From Colivicinus sp022776215 (GTDB taxonomy: Bacteria > Bacillota_I > Bacilli_A > Erysipelotrichales > Erysipelotrichaceae), in contig JALFIR010000006.1 of NCBI GenBank assembly GCA_022776215.1, positions 1-64,000 on the forward strand: a stretch of DNA of 64,000 nt. The letters are read 5' to 3'. The notes beneath the pieces are model-generated. The model did no database searches. It worked only from the letters and a program-made list of their open reading frames with translations, and was not told the origin of the DNA. Made by a program: the position numbers and the translations under genes. This document shows positions 15,358 through 24,464 of the stretch, one piece after another. Each line of letters starts with the position of its first letter. Positions within the stretch are counted from its first letter, which is position 1.

Positions 15358-16998
15358 ATGAAAAAGAAAACATTGAAAAGAATTGACTTATTATTGTTGG
15401 TGATAGTTATCTTATTAATTACTGTTTTGGTTTATAGAATTTCAAATAAAGAGAAACTATCTGATGCTTATTTAGCTAGTGATACAAGTAATGTTCTTGT
15501 TTATGATGAAGATGATAAGGAAGTATCTTTAGTGCGTGGACAACTTGTTTCTCTATCTGATAAGACTAAAGAAATGAATGGAAATGAATATCATAAGGTT
15601 TATTTGGGTGACACTGTTTATTATGTTTATAAAGATAATTTAGTTTTAGATAGAGAATCATCAGTACTTGAGAAGTCTTTATATGTTTATCGTACTTGTA
15701 GTGTTTATCAAGACAAAGAGGGTAGTAAACTTGCTGGTTTGATAGAAAGGGGCGAAAAGATTAATGTTATTGGTCACAGTCCCCTAAAAGATGATGGTAG
15801 TGTTGATCGTTATCAATTTGATGGTGGTTATATTTTAAGTAAATATCTTACAAACGATAAGGAATTATTGAATATTTCTAATCCTTTTTCAAATGATACA
15901 AGTAATCCCTATGGGGCAGGTAGTGCTAGTGAACTTGATTATATAGGCAATGAAAAGGTGCAAATAGAAGGCAATGTGATGCCTGATGTTTGTAAGTCTT
16001 TATATATTAATAAAGAGGCAATGGAAGACATTGAGGATTATATCGAATTAGCTAAAAGAACTGCTGTAAATACTTTTGTGATTGATATTAGAGATGCTCA
16101 TATTGTTTCTTATAAGTCAGATATTATGAAGGAAAGATCTATTTCTTCTTATGATGCAGCTACTTTTACCATGGAAGATTTTAAAGCGAAACTTGATAAG
16201 GTGAAAGATGCTGGCATTTATATGGTTGGCCGTATAACTGTTTTTAAGGATAAGAATTTTATGATTGATCATCCAGAATTTGCGATTGCAGATTTAAATG
16301 ATGATGGTAGGCCTTTTATGTATGGAGGGTCTTATTGGCCTAGTCCTTTTGTAAGAGAAGTATGGGAATATAATGTAGAGCTTGCCAAAGAGGCTGTAAC
16401 TAAATTAGGTTTCAATGAAATAGAATTTGATTATGTGCGTTTTCCTGAACAAATAGATTATTACGCTGATAAGTTAAATGCTCTTGATTTACAAAATAAA
16501 TATAATGAGACTAGATCTCAAGCAATTCAAAGATTTTTGATGTATGCAGTTGATGAGTTACATAGTGTCGGTGCTTATGTTTCAGCTGATGTCTTTGGGG
16601 AGACTAGTAATAATTATGTAACGGCTTATGGACAATACTGGCCAGCTATTTCAAGTGTAGTTGATGTTATTTCACCTATGCCCTATCCTGATCATTTTAA
16701 TACCCATGCTTATAATATCGAAGAAGTTGTTTGGGAAGTTCCGTATAAGTTAATGTTGGCTTGGGGTAAGGAAGCTAAAGATATGCAAGATATTACTTTA
16801 AATAAGGCAAGAGTGAGAACTTTTATTCAAGGCTATAATTCAATAAACAAACCATTTGTTGTCTATGATAATGAGAAGTTATTAGATCAAATCAATGGCT
16901 TGAGTGATGCGGGTATTTTAGATAATGGTTATATCGTTTGGAATGCCGGTAGTTATATTGATAATTATTATTTATATGAGGATGCACTTAGTAGGTAA
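15358..16998 (+). CDS. Membrane-anchored putative glycoside hydrolase (DUF4015)
   Basis: A 546-residue protein with an N-terminal membrane anchor (about residues 9-27), two SH3-like stretches up to about residue 170, and a C-terminal TIM-barrel-like domain of the DUF4015 putative glycosyl hydrolase family (TFVIDIRDAHIVSYKSD near 238, FNEIEFDYVRFPEQ near 357, VSADVFGETSNNY near 405, VISPMPYPDHFN near 440). Acidic residues in IEFDYVRFP and SADVFG are plausible catalytic ones. It probably acts on a wall or surface polysaccharide outside the cell. There is no SD; a TATTAT box lies 6 nt before the ATG. Confidence 0.82.
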   Translation: MKKKTLKRIDLLLLVIVILLITVLVYRISNKEKLSDAYLASDTSNVLVYDEDDKEVSLVRGQLVSLSDKTKEMNGNEYHKVYLGDTVYYVYKDNLVLDRESSVLEKSLYVYRTCSVYQDKEGSKLAGLIERGEKINVIGHSPLKDDGSVDRYQFDGGYILSKYLTNDKELLNISNPFSNDTSNPYGAGSASELDYIGNEKVQIEGNVMPDVCKSLYINKEAMEDIEDYIELAKRTAVNTFVIDIRDAHIVSYKSDIMKERSISSYDAATFTMEDFKAKLDKVKDAGIYMVGRITVFKDKNFMIDHPEFAIADLNDDGRPFMYGGSYWPSPFVREVWEYNVELAKEAVTKLGFNEIEFDYVRFPEQIDYYADKLNALDLQNKYNETRSQAIQRFLMYAVDELHSVGAYVSADVFGETSNNYVTAYGQYWPAISSVVDVISPMPYPDHFNTHAYNIEEVVWEVPYKLMLAWGKEAKDMQDITLNKARVRTFIQGYNSINKPFVVYDNEKLLDQINGLSDAGILDNGYIVWNAGSYIDNYYLYEDALSR

Positions 16999-17055
16999 CT
17001 AGTTATAAAAATGTTTGTATGATACGAAAAATAACATATTATATAATTTTTCGTT

Positions 17056-17061
17056 TATAAT
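17056..17061 (+). promoter_or_regulatory. -10 element of a likely leaderless mRNA (histidine kinase)
   Basis: TATAAT ends 7 nt before the ATG at 17069 and no SD lies between. The -35 region is poor. Confidence 0.55.
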
Positions 17062-17068
17062 TGATGTT

Positions 17069-18871
17069 ATGTTAGATATTAAATCGATGGCTATTTCTTT
17101 TGAGTTGTTTGGGACATTTGTTTCGTTAATGTTGGGTGCCTTCTTTTTCCTACAAAAGAATAAGGATGAAATTGATAGAGATATCATGAATGTTGTTTCT
17201 CTTGGTGCTTTACTTTTAATTAGTGACAGCATGACTTATCTTTATGATGGTGTAACAACAGATGTTGGTTTTATCATTAATAATTTAGCTACTTTCTTAG
17301 TTTATACATGTAACTATATTTTGTTGATGTTGTTTGGAAAGTGTTTGATTGATTATATTAAGCCAAACAAGAAACAAAGATGTGTGTTTTGCATAGTATT
17401 TATTTGTATTATTATTTCTTTAATAATGTTGGTAGCATCTCAATTCTTTGATATTATCTATTATTTTGATGAGTTTAATGTATATCACAGAACTAATTTA
17501 TATTTCTTATCACAGATTACTTCTTTTATAGGTATTTTCTGTTATGGATATTTCTTGTTGAAGAATAAGAATAAGATGATGAAAAATGAATATTATGCGA
17601 CTCTGTGTTATGTCATTATTCCTAGTTTATGCACAATAATTCAAACTTTTATTTATGGTTTTCCATTCCAAATATTGTCACTTGTGATAAGTGGTTGGTT
17701 ACTTTTCTTAACTAGAGATTTGGCAGTTAGAAATAATTTGAAGCAGGCTCTTGATTCTAAGGACTCTTATTTGAGTAAGATGTCTCATGATTTAAGAACG
17801 CCACTAAATGGTATTATTGGGCTTTTGGATATCAATGATAATCATCCAGATGATACCGAATTAAATCAAAGAAGTCGTGATAAGACTAGGGTTGCTGCTA
17901 ATCACTTGTTGTCTTTGTTGAATGATGTTTTAGAGTTGAGCAAACTAGATAGTCAAAGAGCTGCCTTGATTGAGGATCCTTTTGATTTAAGAGATGTTCT
18001 TGATGAGGTTGAAACTATTTCTAAGTTAAAGGCTGAGTCTATGAATATTAATTTAATCTGTAATTATAAGGATGGTTTAACTTGTCCATATGTTTATGGT
18101 TCTTCTTTACATATGAAACAAATTTTATTGAATCTTGTGGATAATGCGATTAAATATAATAAAAAAGATGGGTATGTTGAGCTTAATGTTAATGTAAAAA
18201 GACATAAGGAAGATTTAATTACTTATGTATTTGTGGTTAAGGATAATGGACTTGGCATTGATAAGGAATATCTTGATCATATCTTTGAGCCTTTTAGTCA
18301 AGAGAATCAAAACTTTAATGAGTATCGTTTAGGTACTGGTTTAGGCATGTCTATTGTCAAAGGACTTGTAGAACTTATGAAGGGTTCTATTTCGGTTACT
18401 TCTAAAAAAGGTGTAGGAAGTACCTTTGAAGTTGTGATTCCTTTTAAGATAGCTCCTGAGATTGTTAAGAATACTAAGGATTCTAAGGCATCTATTAAGG
18501 GTAAAAAGGTTTTACTTGTTGAGGATAATGATTTAAATAGAGAAATTGCCAAGACTTTACTTGAAGATGAGGGCGTTTTGGTTAGTGAGGCTGTCGATGG
18601 CTTAGATGCGTTGAAGGTTTTTGAAGAGTCTGAGATTGGCTATTTTGATTTGATTTTAATGGATGTTGTGATGCCTAATATGGATGGTTTATCTGCTACA
18701 CGTGCTATTAGGGAACTTAATAGAATTGATAGTAATTTGCCTATTATCGCATTAAGTGCGAATGCTTATGCTGAGGATATTAAAAAGACCAAGGATGCTG
18801 GTATGGATGATTATGTGTCTAAGCCTTTTAAAATTGAAAATCTTGTTGAAATGATTGATAAGTACTGTTAA
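17069..18871 (+). CDS. Hybrid sensor histidine kinase / response regulator
   Basis: A 600-residue protein. Residues 1 to about 222 hold seven hydrophobic segments (a 7TM-type sensor). Then follow a HisKA domain with SKMSHDLRTPLNGIIG (phospho-acceptor His 240), a HATPase domain (NLVDNAIKYN, DNGLGIDKEY, GLGMSIVKGLVELM) and a C-terminal receiver with Asp 532 in LILMDVVMPNMDG and the conserved Lys in DDYVSKPFK. No DNA-binding output domain is present, so it signals by phosphorelay to another protein or by protein contact. The start at 17069 fits both the hydrophobic N terminus and the -10 box 7 nt upstream. Signal unknown. Confidence 0.9.
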   Translation: MLDIKSMAISFELFGTFVSLMLGAFFFLQKNKDEIDRDIMNVVSLGALLLISDSMTYLYDGVTTDVGFIINNLATFLVYTCNYILLMLFGKCLIDYIKPNKKQRCVFCIVFICIIISLIMLVASQFFDIIYYFDEFNVYHRTNLYFLSQITSFIGIFCYGYFLLKNKNKMMKNEYYATLCYVIIPSLCTIIQTFIYGFPFQILSLVISGWLLFLTRDLAVRNNLKQALDSKDSYLSKMSHDLRTPLNGIIGLLDINDNHPDDTELNQRSRDKTRVAANHLLSLLNDVLELSKLDSQRAALIEDPFDLRDVLDEVETISKLKAESMNINLICNYKDGLTCPYVYGSSLHMKQILLNLVDNAIKYNKKDGYVELNVNVKRHKEDLITYVFVVKDNGLGIDKEYLDHIFEPFSQENQNFNEYRLGTGLGMSIVKGLVELMKGSISVTSKKGVGSTFEVVIPFKIAPEIVKNTKDSKASIKGKKVLLVEDNDLNREIAKTLLEDEGVLVSEAVDGLDALKVFEESEIGYFDLILMDVVMPNMDGLSATRAIRELNRIDSNLPIIALSANAYAEDIKKTKDAGMDDYVSKPFKIENLVEMIDKYC

Positions 18872-18881
18872 TATATTTCTT

Positions 18882-19226
18882 GTGGATGTAATTATAACAA
18901 TCGAAGATAAGCAAGATAATTATAAAGAAGTAGTTAGAGAGAAAAATATTATAGATAAAAAGCATTTTTCTTATGCTGATTCGTTGGATGTTTTAAATGA
19001 TGTGCGCATCTTTAATAATGGAATTACGATATTTCGAAAAGATGAAGATCATGAGACTTTTGTGGTCTTGAGGGATAAACCTTATATCAAGGTTAAGTCA
19101 TCTGAGGGTAGTATTGTTTTTTCTATTAAAGAGCTTGCATTATCAATAAACAATGATATTATATCTATTGGCTATTATTTAAATGATAGTTACAAGCAAA
19201 TAAAGATAGAATTTATAGGAGATTAA
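18882..19226 (+). CDS. DUF1934 protein (YwiB-like)
   Basis: A protein of about 114 residues, beta-rich, with the family-like opening VDVIITIEDKQDNYKE. DUF1934 (YwiB) is a calycin-like fold of unknown function usually coded near argS and rpoE; here it lies 7 nt upstream of rpoE, which supports the call. The start is uncertain: GTG at 18882 gives the expected N terminus and lies 10 nt after the kinase stop, while a TTG at 18855 would overlap the kinase. Confidence 0.7.
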   Translation: MDVIITIEDKQDNYKEVVREKNIIDKKHFSYADSLDVLNDVRIFNNGITIFRKDEDHETFVVLRDKPYIKVKSSEGSIVFSIKELALSINNDIISIGYYLNDSYKQIKIEFIGD

Positions 19227-19233
19227 TATAAAC

Positions 19234-19551
19234 ATGACAGCAAAAAGATCAATGGCTGATGTAGCATATGATTATATCGCAACTCATAAAGTAGCAATTC
19301 CTTTCAAGGAACTTTGGGCTGAGGTATCTAAGGAAACTGGAGTAAGTGGCGATAGGGTAGCGTCTTTTTATTCTGATTTATCAATCGATGGACGTTTTGT
19401 ACAACTTGATGGTAACAAGTGGGATCTAAAGAATCACTTAAAGTTTGAGGATACTCAAATCAATTTGGCTGAATTAGAAGTTGATGATGACGAGGGTGTT
19501 GTTTATGATGATGATGGTAACATCATCGAAGAACCTGATGACGATGAATAA
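19234..19551 (+). CDS. rpoE: RNA polymerase delta subunit
   Basis: A 105-residue protein with the N-terminal winged-helix HARE-HTH domain (MADVAYDYIATHKVAIPFKE; SGDRVASFYSDLSIDGRF) and a short acidic C-terminal tail rich in Asp/Glu (about residues 80-105). Delta modulates RNA polymerase recycling and promoter selectivity in Bacilli and relatives. The acidic tail is shorter than in Bacillus. GGAGATT lies 12 nt upstream of the ATG, and a terminator overlaps the stop. Confidence 0.94.
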   Translation: MTAKRSMADVAYDYIATHKVAIPFKELWAEVSKETGVSGDRVASFYSDLSIDGRFVQLDGNKWDLKNHLKFEDTQINLAELEVDDDEGVVYDDDGNIIEEPDDDE

Positions 19552-19572
19552 GGCGCTTTGCGTCTTTTCTTT
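19550..19572 (+). terminator. Intrinsic terminator of rpoE
   Basis: AAGGCGC pairs with GCGTCTT (one G-T pair) over a TTT loop, followed by TTCTTTTT. Confidence 0.8.
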
Positions 19573-19575
19573 TTG

Positions 19576-19581
19576 TATAAT
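19576..19581 (+). promoter_or_regulatory. -10 element of a likely leaderless mRNA (HAD gene)
   Basis: TATAAT ends 6 nt before the ATG at 19588 with only A/T between. It starts 5 nt after the rpoE terminator stem's T run. Confidence 0.6.
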
Positions 19582-19587
19582 TAAAAA

Positions 19588-20208
19588 ATGAAGTATTTAA
19601 TTTTTGATTTTAATGGAACGATATTAAATGATACTGAACTTGGACTCGAATGTATCAATAGATGTATTGATGATTTCTTAAATAGAGATCATTTAAGTTT
19701 GAAAGAATATCGTAATATCTTTGCTTTTCCAGTTAAACATTATTATGAAGTGGTTGGCTTTGATTTTGATGTCTTAAGTTGGGAAGAAGTTGGTCGTAAG
19801 TGGATGGATTATTATGAGGCTGGTTTTGATAAGTGTCAGCTTTATGATGGTATTAAAGAAATACTTATGAAGAATCGCTTGTTGGGCAATAAAAATATTG
19901 TCTTGAGTGCTTCTAAGCTCGATATGTTAAAAGGTCAACTTGATAAGTTGAGTATTATCGATATGTTTGATGAGGTGCTTGGCATTGATAATATCTATGC
20001 TACTAGTAAGTTGCCTATAGGTTTAGAATTTATTAAGGATAAAAACCCTAAGGATTGTTTAATGATAGGTGATACTTTACATGATGGTGAAGTAGCTAGG
20101 GCCATGGGTGTTGAGTGTGTATTGGTTGCAAGAGGTCATCAATCTAAAGATGTTTTGTGTCAAAGTGGCCTTAGGGTATATGATGATATTAGAGAGGTAT
20201 TGTTATGA
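19588..20208 (+). CDS. HAD-superfamily hydrolase (phosphoglycolate-phosphatase-like)
   Basis: A 206-residue HAD protein. Motif I is IFDFNGTILND, so the position of the acid/base Asp (DxD) is Asn; this DFNGT variant is known in a subgroup. Motif II is NIVLSASK, motif III has Lys in TSKLPIG, and motif IV is CLMIGDTLHDGEVARAMG. It has a helical cap (residues about 18-85). The nucleophile Asp is present, so phosphatase activity is likely but the substrate is unknown. Its TGA stop overlaps the ATG of ispF (ATGA), so it is coupled to isoprenoid synthesis at least in expression. Confidence 0.85.
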   Translation: MKYLIFDFNGTILNDTELGLECINRCIDDFLNRDHLSLKEYRNIFAFPVKHYYEVVGFDFDVLSWEEVGRKWMDYYEAGFDKCQLYDGIKEILMKNRLLGNKNIVLSASKLDMLKGQLDKLSIIDMFDEVLGIDNIYATSKLPIGLEFIKDKNPKDCLMIGDTLHDGEVARAMGVECVLVARGHQSKDVLCQSGLRVYDDIREVLL

Positions 20209-20678
20209 GAATAGGTCAATCACAGGATGTGCATCGTTTAGTTGAAGGTAGAGATTTGATTATTGGTGGCGTTAAGATTCCATATGAAAAAGGGCTTTTG
20301 GGTCATAGTGATGCAGATGTACTGCTTCATGCGATTATTGAGTCTTTGATTGGAGCTATGGGCTTAAGGGATATTGGTACTCATTTTTCTGACAAGGATG
20401 CTAAGTATGAGAATATTTCTTCTTTAGTTTTATTGGAAAAGACTAAGGATATGCTTAAGGAACATGGCTATAGGGTGGTAAATATCGATAGTTTGATTAT
20501 CATTGAGAAGCCTAAGATGGCTCCTTATATTGATACCATGAAAGAAAATATCGCGAATACTTTAGGTATTGATAGTTCGCTTGTTAATGTTAAGGCGACA
20601 TGTTTTGAGAAGATGGGCTTTGTGGGTAGAGGCGAAGGTGCAATTGCCCAGGCTGTCTGTTTAATTGATGAAATCTAA
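20205..20678 (+). CDS. ispF: 2-C-methyl-D-erythritol 2,4-cyclodiphosphate synthase
   Basis: A 157-residue enzyme of the MEP isoprenoid pathway. Metal-binding QDVHRLVEGR (Asp 8, His 10) and the LLGHSDADVLLHAI motif (His 42) are present, as are DIGTHFSDKD and the C-terminal CFEKMGFVGRGEGAIAQAV. It cyclises CDP-ME 2-phosphate to MEcPP. Length and motifs are normal. It overlaps the HAD gene by 4 nt and ends at a perfect palindromic terminator. Confidence 0.97.
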   Translation: MRIGQSQDVHRLVEGRDLIIGGVKIPYEKGLLGHSDADVLLHAIIESLIGAMGLRDIGTHFSDKDAKYENISSLVLLEKTKDMLKEHGYRVVNIDSLIIIEKPKMAPYIDTMKENIANTLGIDSSLVNVKATCFEKMGFVGRGEGAIAQAVCLIDEI

Positions 20679-20701
20679 AAGGCCATCATATGATGGCCTT
20701 T
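20678..20701. terminator. Bidirectional palindromic terminator
   Basis: AAAGGCCATCAT is followed by its exact complement ATGATGGCCTTT, giving a stem of up to about 10 bp in either direction, between the convergent ispF and MATE genes. The T run is short. Confidence 0.75.
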
Positions 20702-20704
20702 AAA

Positions 20705-22021
20705 CTACAAATTATTAATTAAGTCTTTCTTACGCCACTTGCCAGATTCCCATCTGATGATAAATATTATGCCTCTTAGACATTCATCACTCGCCATACC
20801 AATCCAAATACCCATAAGTCCTAAGCCTTGGACAAAGCCAAAGTAGTAGGCAATAGGGATGGATATAAACCACATACTAAGGATGCCACAAATTACAGGG
20901 AATTTGATGTCGCCAACTGCTTGTAAGCTTCTTACCATGGTCATGTTGATGGCTCTTCCTATTTCAAGGATAAAGTCTACAAACATTACGCTTTTCGCAA
21001 TATGTAATAATTCTTTATCTATAAATAGTGAGAATAGTGGTTCTGCGAATATAAATATTAATAAGGCGGTTGTACCATTTAGAATAACTGATAAGATGGT
21101 AGCTTTCTTAGCTTCTTGATAGGCTAAGTCTTTATTTCCTTCACCAATCATGTAACCAATAATTATTTGAGATGCTTGTGATAAGGCACAACCCAACAAA
21201 TATCCAATCATAGCATACATGTAGGCAAAGGTTCTTACTTTGACGATAGAATTACCTAGCATATTTACCATCGTTAGGATAACCATTTGTGATGCATTGT
21301 AGGATACAGTTTCCCCACCACTTGGTAGTCCTATTTTTAACATGGTCTTTAGTAAGGCAGAAGGCCATGGATTTAGACATTTGAAGTTTACTTTTATTGA
21401 ACTTAATGAGTTAAAGATGATTATTAAGAATGTTAAACCAATAATTCTTGATAATACTGATGAGATGGCAGCACCGGCTACTCCTAAGTGTGGTATTAAG
21501 AAGTAGTTGCCTACAATGTTTAAGCCGTTCATGATGGTTGATGCCAACATTGATTGTTTCATCCAGCCATTACTTCTAAATATAGCACTATAGGTTGAGA
21601 AAATACCTTGAAAGGCAAGTCCTAGGGAACAAATATTTAAGTAGATTAGCGCTTCATTCATACAATCAGCAGGTATTTTCATTATGGTGAAAATATTTCT
21701 ACCAAATATTAATAGGACGATAGAAATAATAAAACCAAAGGCTCCATTCACGATGATTCCCAGCGCATATAATTGTTCAATTTTATCTGTCTTTCCTTTA
21801 CCGAATAGTTGAGAACATAGAATGGTAACTGATAATGAGATTACTGTGAAGGCAATAATCAATAGGTCCATGATACTAGAGGCGTTGGCGATAGCACTGG
21901 CTCCAGTATTTGATACTTGGTTGACCATGATTTTATCGATATTGGCTACTAAAAGTTGTAGTACTAATTCAATAAAAATAGGCCAAGTGTATTTAAGTAG
22001 TTTCTTGTCAAATAGTTTCAT
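20705..22021 (-). CDS. MATE-family efflux protein
   Basis: A 438-residue 12-helix transporter opening MKLFDKKLLKYTWPIFIEL and continuing with the MATE hallmark LLVANIDKIMVNQVSNTGASAIANA. It belongs to a different MATE branch from the two others in the window. It probably exports organic cations or metabolites with Na+/H+ antiport. No clear SD precedes the ATG; a TATAAT (22045-22050, minus strand) lies 23 nt upstream, suggesting a short AT-rich leader. It follows two small genes on the same strand. Confidence 0.88.
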   Translation of the reverse strand: MKLFDKKLLKYTWPIFIELVLQLLVANIDKIMVNQVSNTGASAIANASSIMDLLIIAFTVISLSVTILCSQLFGKGKTDKIEQLYALGIIVNGAFGFIISIVLLIFGRNIFTIMKIPADCMNEALIYLNICSLGLAFQGIFSTYSAIFRSNGWMKQSMLASTIMNGLNIVGNYFLIPHLGVAGAAISSVLSRIIGLTFLIIIFNSLSSIKVNFKCLNPWPSALLKTMLKIGLPSGGETVSYNASQMVILTMVNMLGNSIVKVRTFAYMYAMIGYLLGCALSQASQIIIGYMIGEGNKDLAYQEAKKATILSVILNGTTALLIFIFAEPLFSLFIDKELLHIAKSVMFVDFILEIGRAINMTMVRSLQAVGDIKFPVICGILSMWFISIPIAYYFGFVQGLGLMGIWIGMASDECLRGIIFIIRWESGKWRKKDLINNL

Positions 22022-22082
22022 ACTTAAATAGTTTAATACGGCCTATTATAAATTCAATAAGTTTTTAAAAAAAACGGATACA

Positions 22083-22742
22083 TTACCAATCAGAATCCCA
22101 ATCGGTGTCGCTTGAGTCCCATGAGTCGAAATCATAGTCATCAAAGTCGCTGTCTGAATGGGTATTTGAAGTGTAGTTTTTTGATTTGGTAACATCGCTA
22201 AAATCATATTCACTGTTATAGTCTTTTCCGACATAATATTCTTCATAATCTTCAGGAGTACCTGAATAGATTAGCCAATCATCTACCAAATCATCAAAGA
22301 AGTACCACACATTATTATAGTAGTAGTATGGTTGTTGTTCGATGATGTAGTAGCCTTTTTTAGGTCCTGTGAAGTGTAGGATTAAATATAGTCCTATAAC
22401 CGCAAAGAAAATGACAAAGGCGGCGATGTCTTTTGGTTTTTTCTTTTTCTTTTCTTTTTCTTTTTTTAGACCGGTTCTTAGATCCATTTCATCAACTAAT
22501 TTAGAAAAGAAAATATTAACCGCAATAGATTCGTTGTTTCCCTTATATCTTGTGAAACGTTGACCATTGGCTTTGTTTTTGTAGACAATATATTCATCGC
22601 CTTCTTTATAGATGCCGAAGCATTTAGGATCGCTTCTATTTTCATTAATAAAGAAACGGGTTTTTTCACTAGAAATACCTTTTTCTTTAAAGAAAGTGTC
22701 AAGTTCTTCAATAGTAGTAAGTTTTACCGGTTTATTTTCCAC
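22083..22742 (-). CDS. Single-pass membrane protein with acidic C-terminal tail
   Basis: I do not recognise the family. The 219-residue protein has a cytoplasmic N-terminal domain (residues 1 to about 90), a lysine-rich stretch (EKEKKKKKPKD), one membrane segment (about 105-124), an extracellular Tyr/Trp-rich part (QQPYYYYNNVWYFFDD) and a tail of Asp/Ser/Trp (repeats such as DSDFDDYDFDSWDSSDTDW). The start is GTG at 22742, supported by AAAGGATAATAA. It begins 3 nt after the FakA-like domain gene, so the two are coupled. The acidic tail outside the cell could bind cations or wall polymers, but this is a guess. Confidence 0.6.
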   Translation of the reverse strand: MENKPVKLTTIEELDTFFKEKGISSEKTRFFINENRSDPKCFGIYKEGDEYIVYKNKANGQRFTRYKGNNESIAVNIFFSKLVDEMDLRTGLKKEKEKKKKKPKDIAAFVIFFAVIGLYLILHFTGPKKGYYIIEQQPYYYYNNVWYFFDDLVDDWLIYSGTPEDYEEYYVGKDYNSEYDFSDVTKSKNYTSNTHSDSDFDDYDFDSWDSSDTDWDSDW

Positions 22743-22745
22743 TTA

Positions 22746-22997
22746 TTATCCTTTCAGTCCTCTAGATTGTCTGTCCATGTCTTCAACAACAATGTCATAG
22801 ATTTCGCCAAGTGAGGCACAGTATTCTAATACTTTCCATGGCTCATTAGTATGAAAATGAATCTTGATTAGTTCATTATCGCCAACAGCTAGTAAGCAAT
22901 CACCTTTAAAGTTTTGATTAAAGTAATTGTTTATTTCATCTTCATTTAGGTTATTTCCTTCAATTAATAATTGAGTATCGTATCGATAGTCTAACAT
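22746..22997 (-). CDS. Stand-alone FakA middle-domain-like protein
   Basis: An 83-residue protein matching the middle domain of fatty-acid kinase FakA (YloV/DAK2 proteins): YDTQLLIEGNNLNEDEINNYF, then GDCLLAVGDNELIKIHFHTN, then EPWKVLEYCASLGEIYDIVVEDMDRQ. In full-length FakA this domain follows the DhaL kinase domain and contacts the FakB lipid carrier. Here there is no kinase domain. The ribosome binding site AAAAGGAGGT is strong. Short proteins of this kind are sometimes labelled 'kinase to dihydroxyacetone kinase'. It could be a regulatory or decoy partner of a FakA elsewhere (inference). Confidence 0.75.
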   Translation of the reverse strand: MLDYRYDTQLLIEGNNLNEDEINNYFNQNFKGDCLLAVGDNELIKIHFHTNEPWKVLEYCASLGEIYDIVVEDMDRQSRGLKG

Positions 22998-23085
22998 AAG
23001 GGCTACCTCCTTTTTAGAAATTATATCATCTATATAAGTATGCTTAATTCACCAAGTTGGGGGTATACATATTTTTTATTACGAG

Positions 23086-23091
23086 TATAAT
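23086..23091 (+). promoter_or_regulatory. -10 element of a likely leaderless mRNA (MATE gene)
   Basis: TATAAT ends 8 nt before the GTG at 23100; there is no SD in between. Confidence 0.5.
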
Positions 23092-23099
23092 AATAAAAC

Positions 23100-24464
23100 G
23101 TGAATACGGGAAAAATGACTGAGGGTAATCCTCTTAGATTGATATTAGCTTTTTCAATACCGCTTTTGTTGGGTAATCTTTTTCAGCAATTTTATAATAT
23201 TGTAGATACTGCTATTGTTGGTCAAACACTAGGTAAAGTAGCTTTGGCTGGTGTTGGTTCAACTACTAGTGTGCAGTTTTTAGTAATAGGTTTTTGTCAA
23301 GGGTTAACACAAGGTTTTGCGATTCCCGTTGCTCAAAGATTTGGGGCTAATGATTTAAAGAATTTGAAGAAATATGTTTTTAATGGAGCTGTTTTAACCT
23401 TTGTTTTTGCGATTATTATTACATTATTGACAGTTGTGTTTACACCTCAAATATTATCTCTATTAAAGGTGAATAGTGAGATTTATTATAGTTCTTATAC
23501 ATATATAGTGGTAATTTTTGCGGGTATTCCTTTTACTCTTTTATATAACTATTTGAGTGGTATTTTAAGATCAATTGGTGATTCTAAGACGCCATTTTAT
23601 TTCTTAGCTTTTTCAGCTATTTTAAATATTTTCTTAGACTTCTTTTGTATCTTAGTTTTAAGATGGGGTTGTGCTGGCGCTGCCATTGCGACTATCTTTT
23701 CTCAAGCAGTAAGTGGTTTATTATGTCTTGGTCTTATCATCATGAAGTTTGAAGTGCTACATGTTGATAAGGAAGATAGACATATCAGTGTTCAACATTG
23801 TCTACATTTATTGAATATGGGACTACCTATGGGTTTACAATTGTCTATTACGGCCATTGGCTCGATGGTTATGCAGTCTGCTAATAATGGTTTAGGTACA
23901 ACTTATGTATCTGGTTTTGCGGCTGGTGCTAAGATTAAACAATTGATGATGTGTCCCTTTGATGCCTTTGGTATCGCTACTTCCACTTTCTTATCACAAA
24001 ACTATGGGGCAAGAAAGGCTAAGCGTATTAAGGAAGGCTTTGGCGTTGGCTTAAAGATTGGTATTGTCTATGGTGTGATGGCAGGCATTATCTTGTTCTT
24101 CTTTGGCAGAACTTTAAGTGCTTTGTTTATTTCACTTGAAGAAGTTGAGGCACTAGATGCTTCTTATGATTATTTAAGAAGACTTGGCTATTTCTATCCA
24201 ATGTTGGGTATGCTTATGGTGTCTAGAATGGCTTTACAGGGCCTTGGTTATTCTAATAGGGCCATGTTAGCTGGTATTATTGAGATGATTATTAGAAGTG
24301 TCTTTGCGTCTATTTTTGTGCCTATTTATAAGTTTGATGCGATTACTTTCACTGATCAATTAGCTTGGTTTGGCGGTGTTGTATATTTACTTCCAATGTT
24401 TATTTTTACTTTTAAACAAGTTGAGAAGAATATCGAGTATGAATTAAGGTATATGCAAAAATGA
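23100..24464 (+). CDS. MATE-family efflux protein (NorM/DinF-like)
   Basis: A 454-residue 12-helix transporter with the classic MATE N terminus MTEGNPLRLILAFSIPLLLG and LFQQFYNIVDTAIVGQTLG. It is the most canonical of the three MATE proteins here and likely exports toxic cations or drugs. GTG at 23100 is taken as the start (an ATG 15 nt later is the alternative, giving MTEGNP directly). A HAD gene follows with a 4-nt overlap, then a small membrane protein, suggesting one operon. Confidence 0.9.
   Translation: MNTGKMTEGNPLRLILAFSIPLLLGNLFQQFYNIVDTAIVGQTLGKVALAGVGSTTSVQFLVIGFCQGLTQGFAIPVAQRFGANDLKNLKKYVFNGAVLTFVFAIIITLLTVVFTPQILSLLKVNSEIYYSSYTYIVVIFAGIPFTLLYNYLSGILRSIGDSKTPFYFLAFSAILNIFLDFFCILVLRWGCAGAAIATIFSQAVSGLLCLGLIIMKFEVLHVDKEDRHISVQHCLHLLNMGLPMGLQLSITAIGSMVMQSANNGLGTTYVSGFAAGAKIKQLMMCPFDAFGIATSTFLSQNYGARKAKRIKEGFGVGLKIGIVYGVMAGIILFFFGRTLSALFISLEEVEALDASYDYLRRLGYFYPMLGMLMVSRMALQGLGYSNRAMLAGIIEMIIRSVFASIFVPIYKFDAITFTDQLAWFGGVVYLLPMFIFTFKQVEKNIEYELRYMQK

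Noticed and set aside
17024..17054. Hairpin ACGAAAAAT/ATTTTTCGT as a terminator after the DUF4015 gene
   Set aside because: It has a 13-nt AT loop and only two G-C pairs without a T run of its own; it may be chance in AT-rich DNA and overlaps the promoter region of the kinase.
18855..18881. TTG start for the DUF1934 gene inside the kinase
   Set aside because: It gives a non-family N-terminal extension without an SD; GTG at 18882 fits better, although this is not certain.
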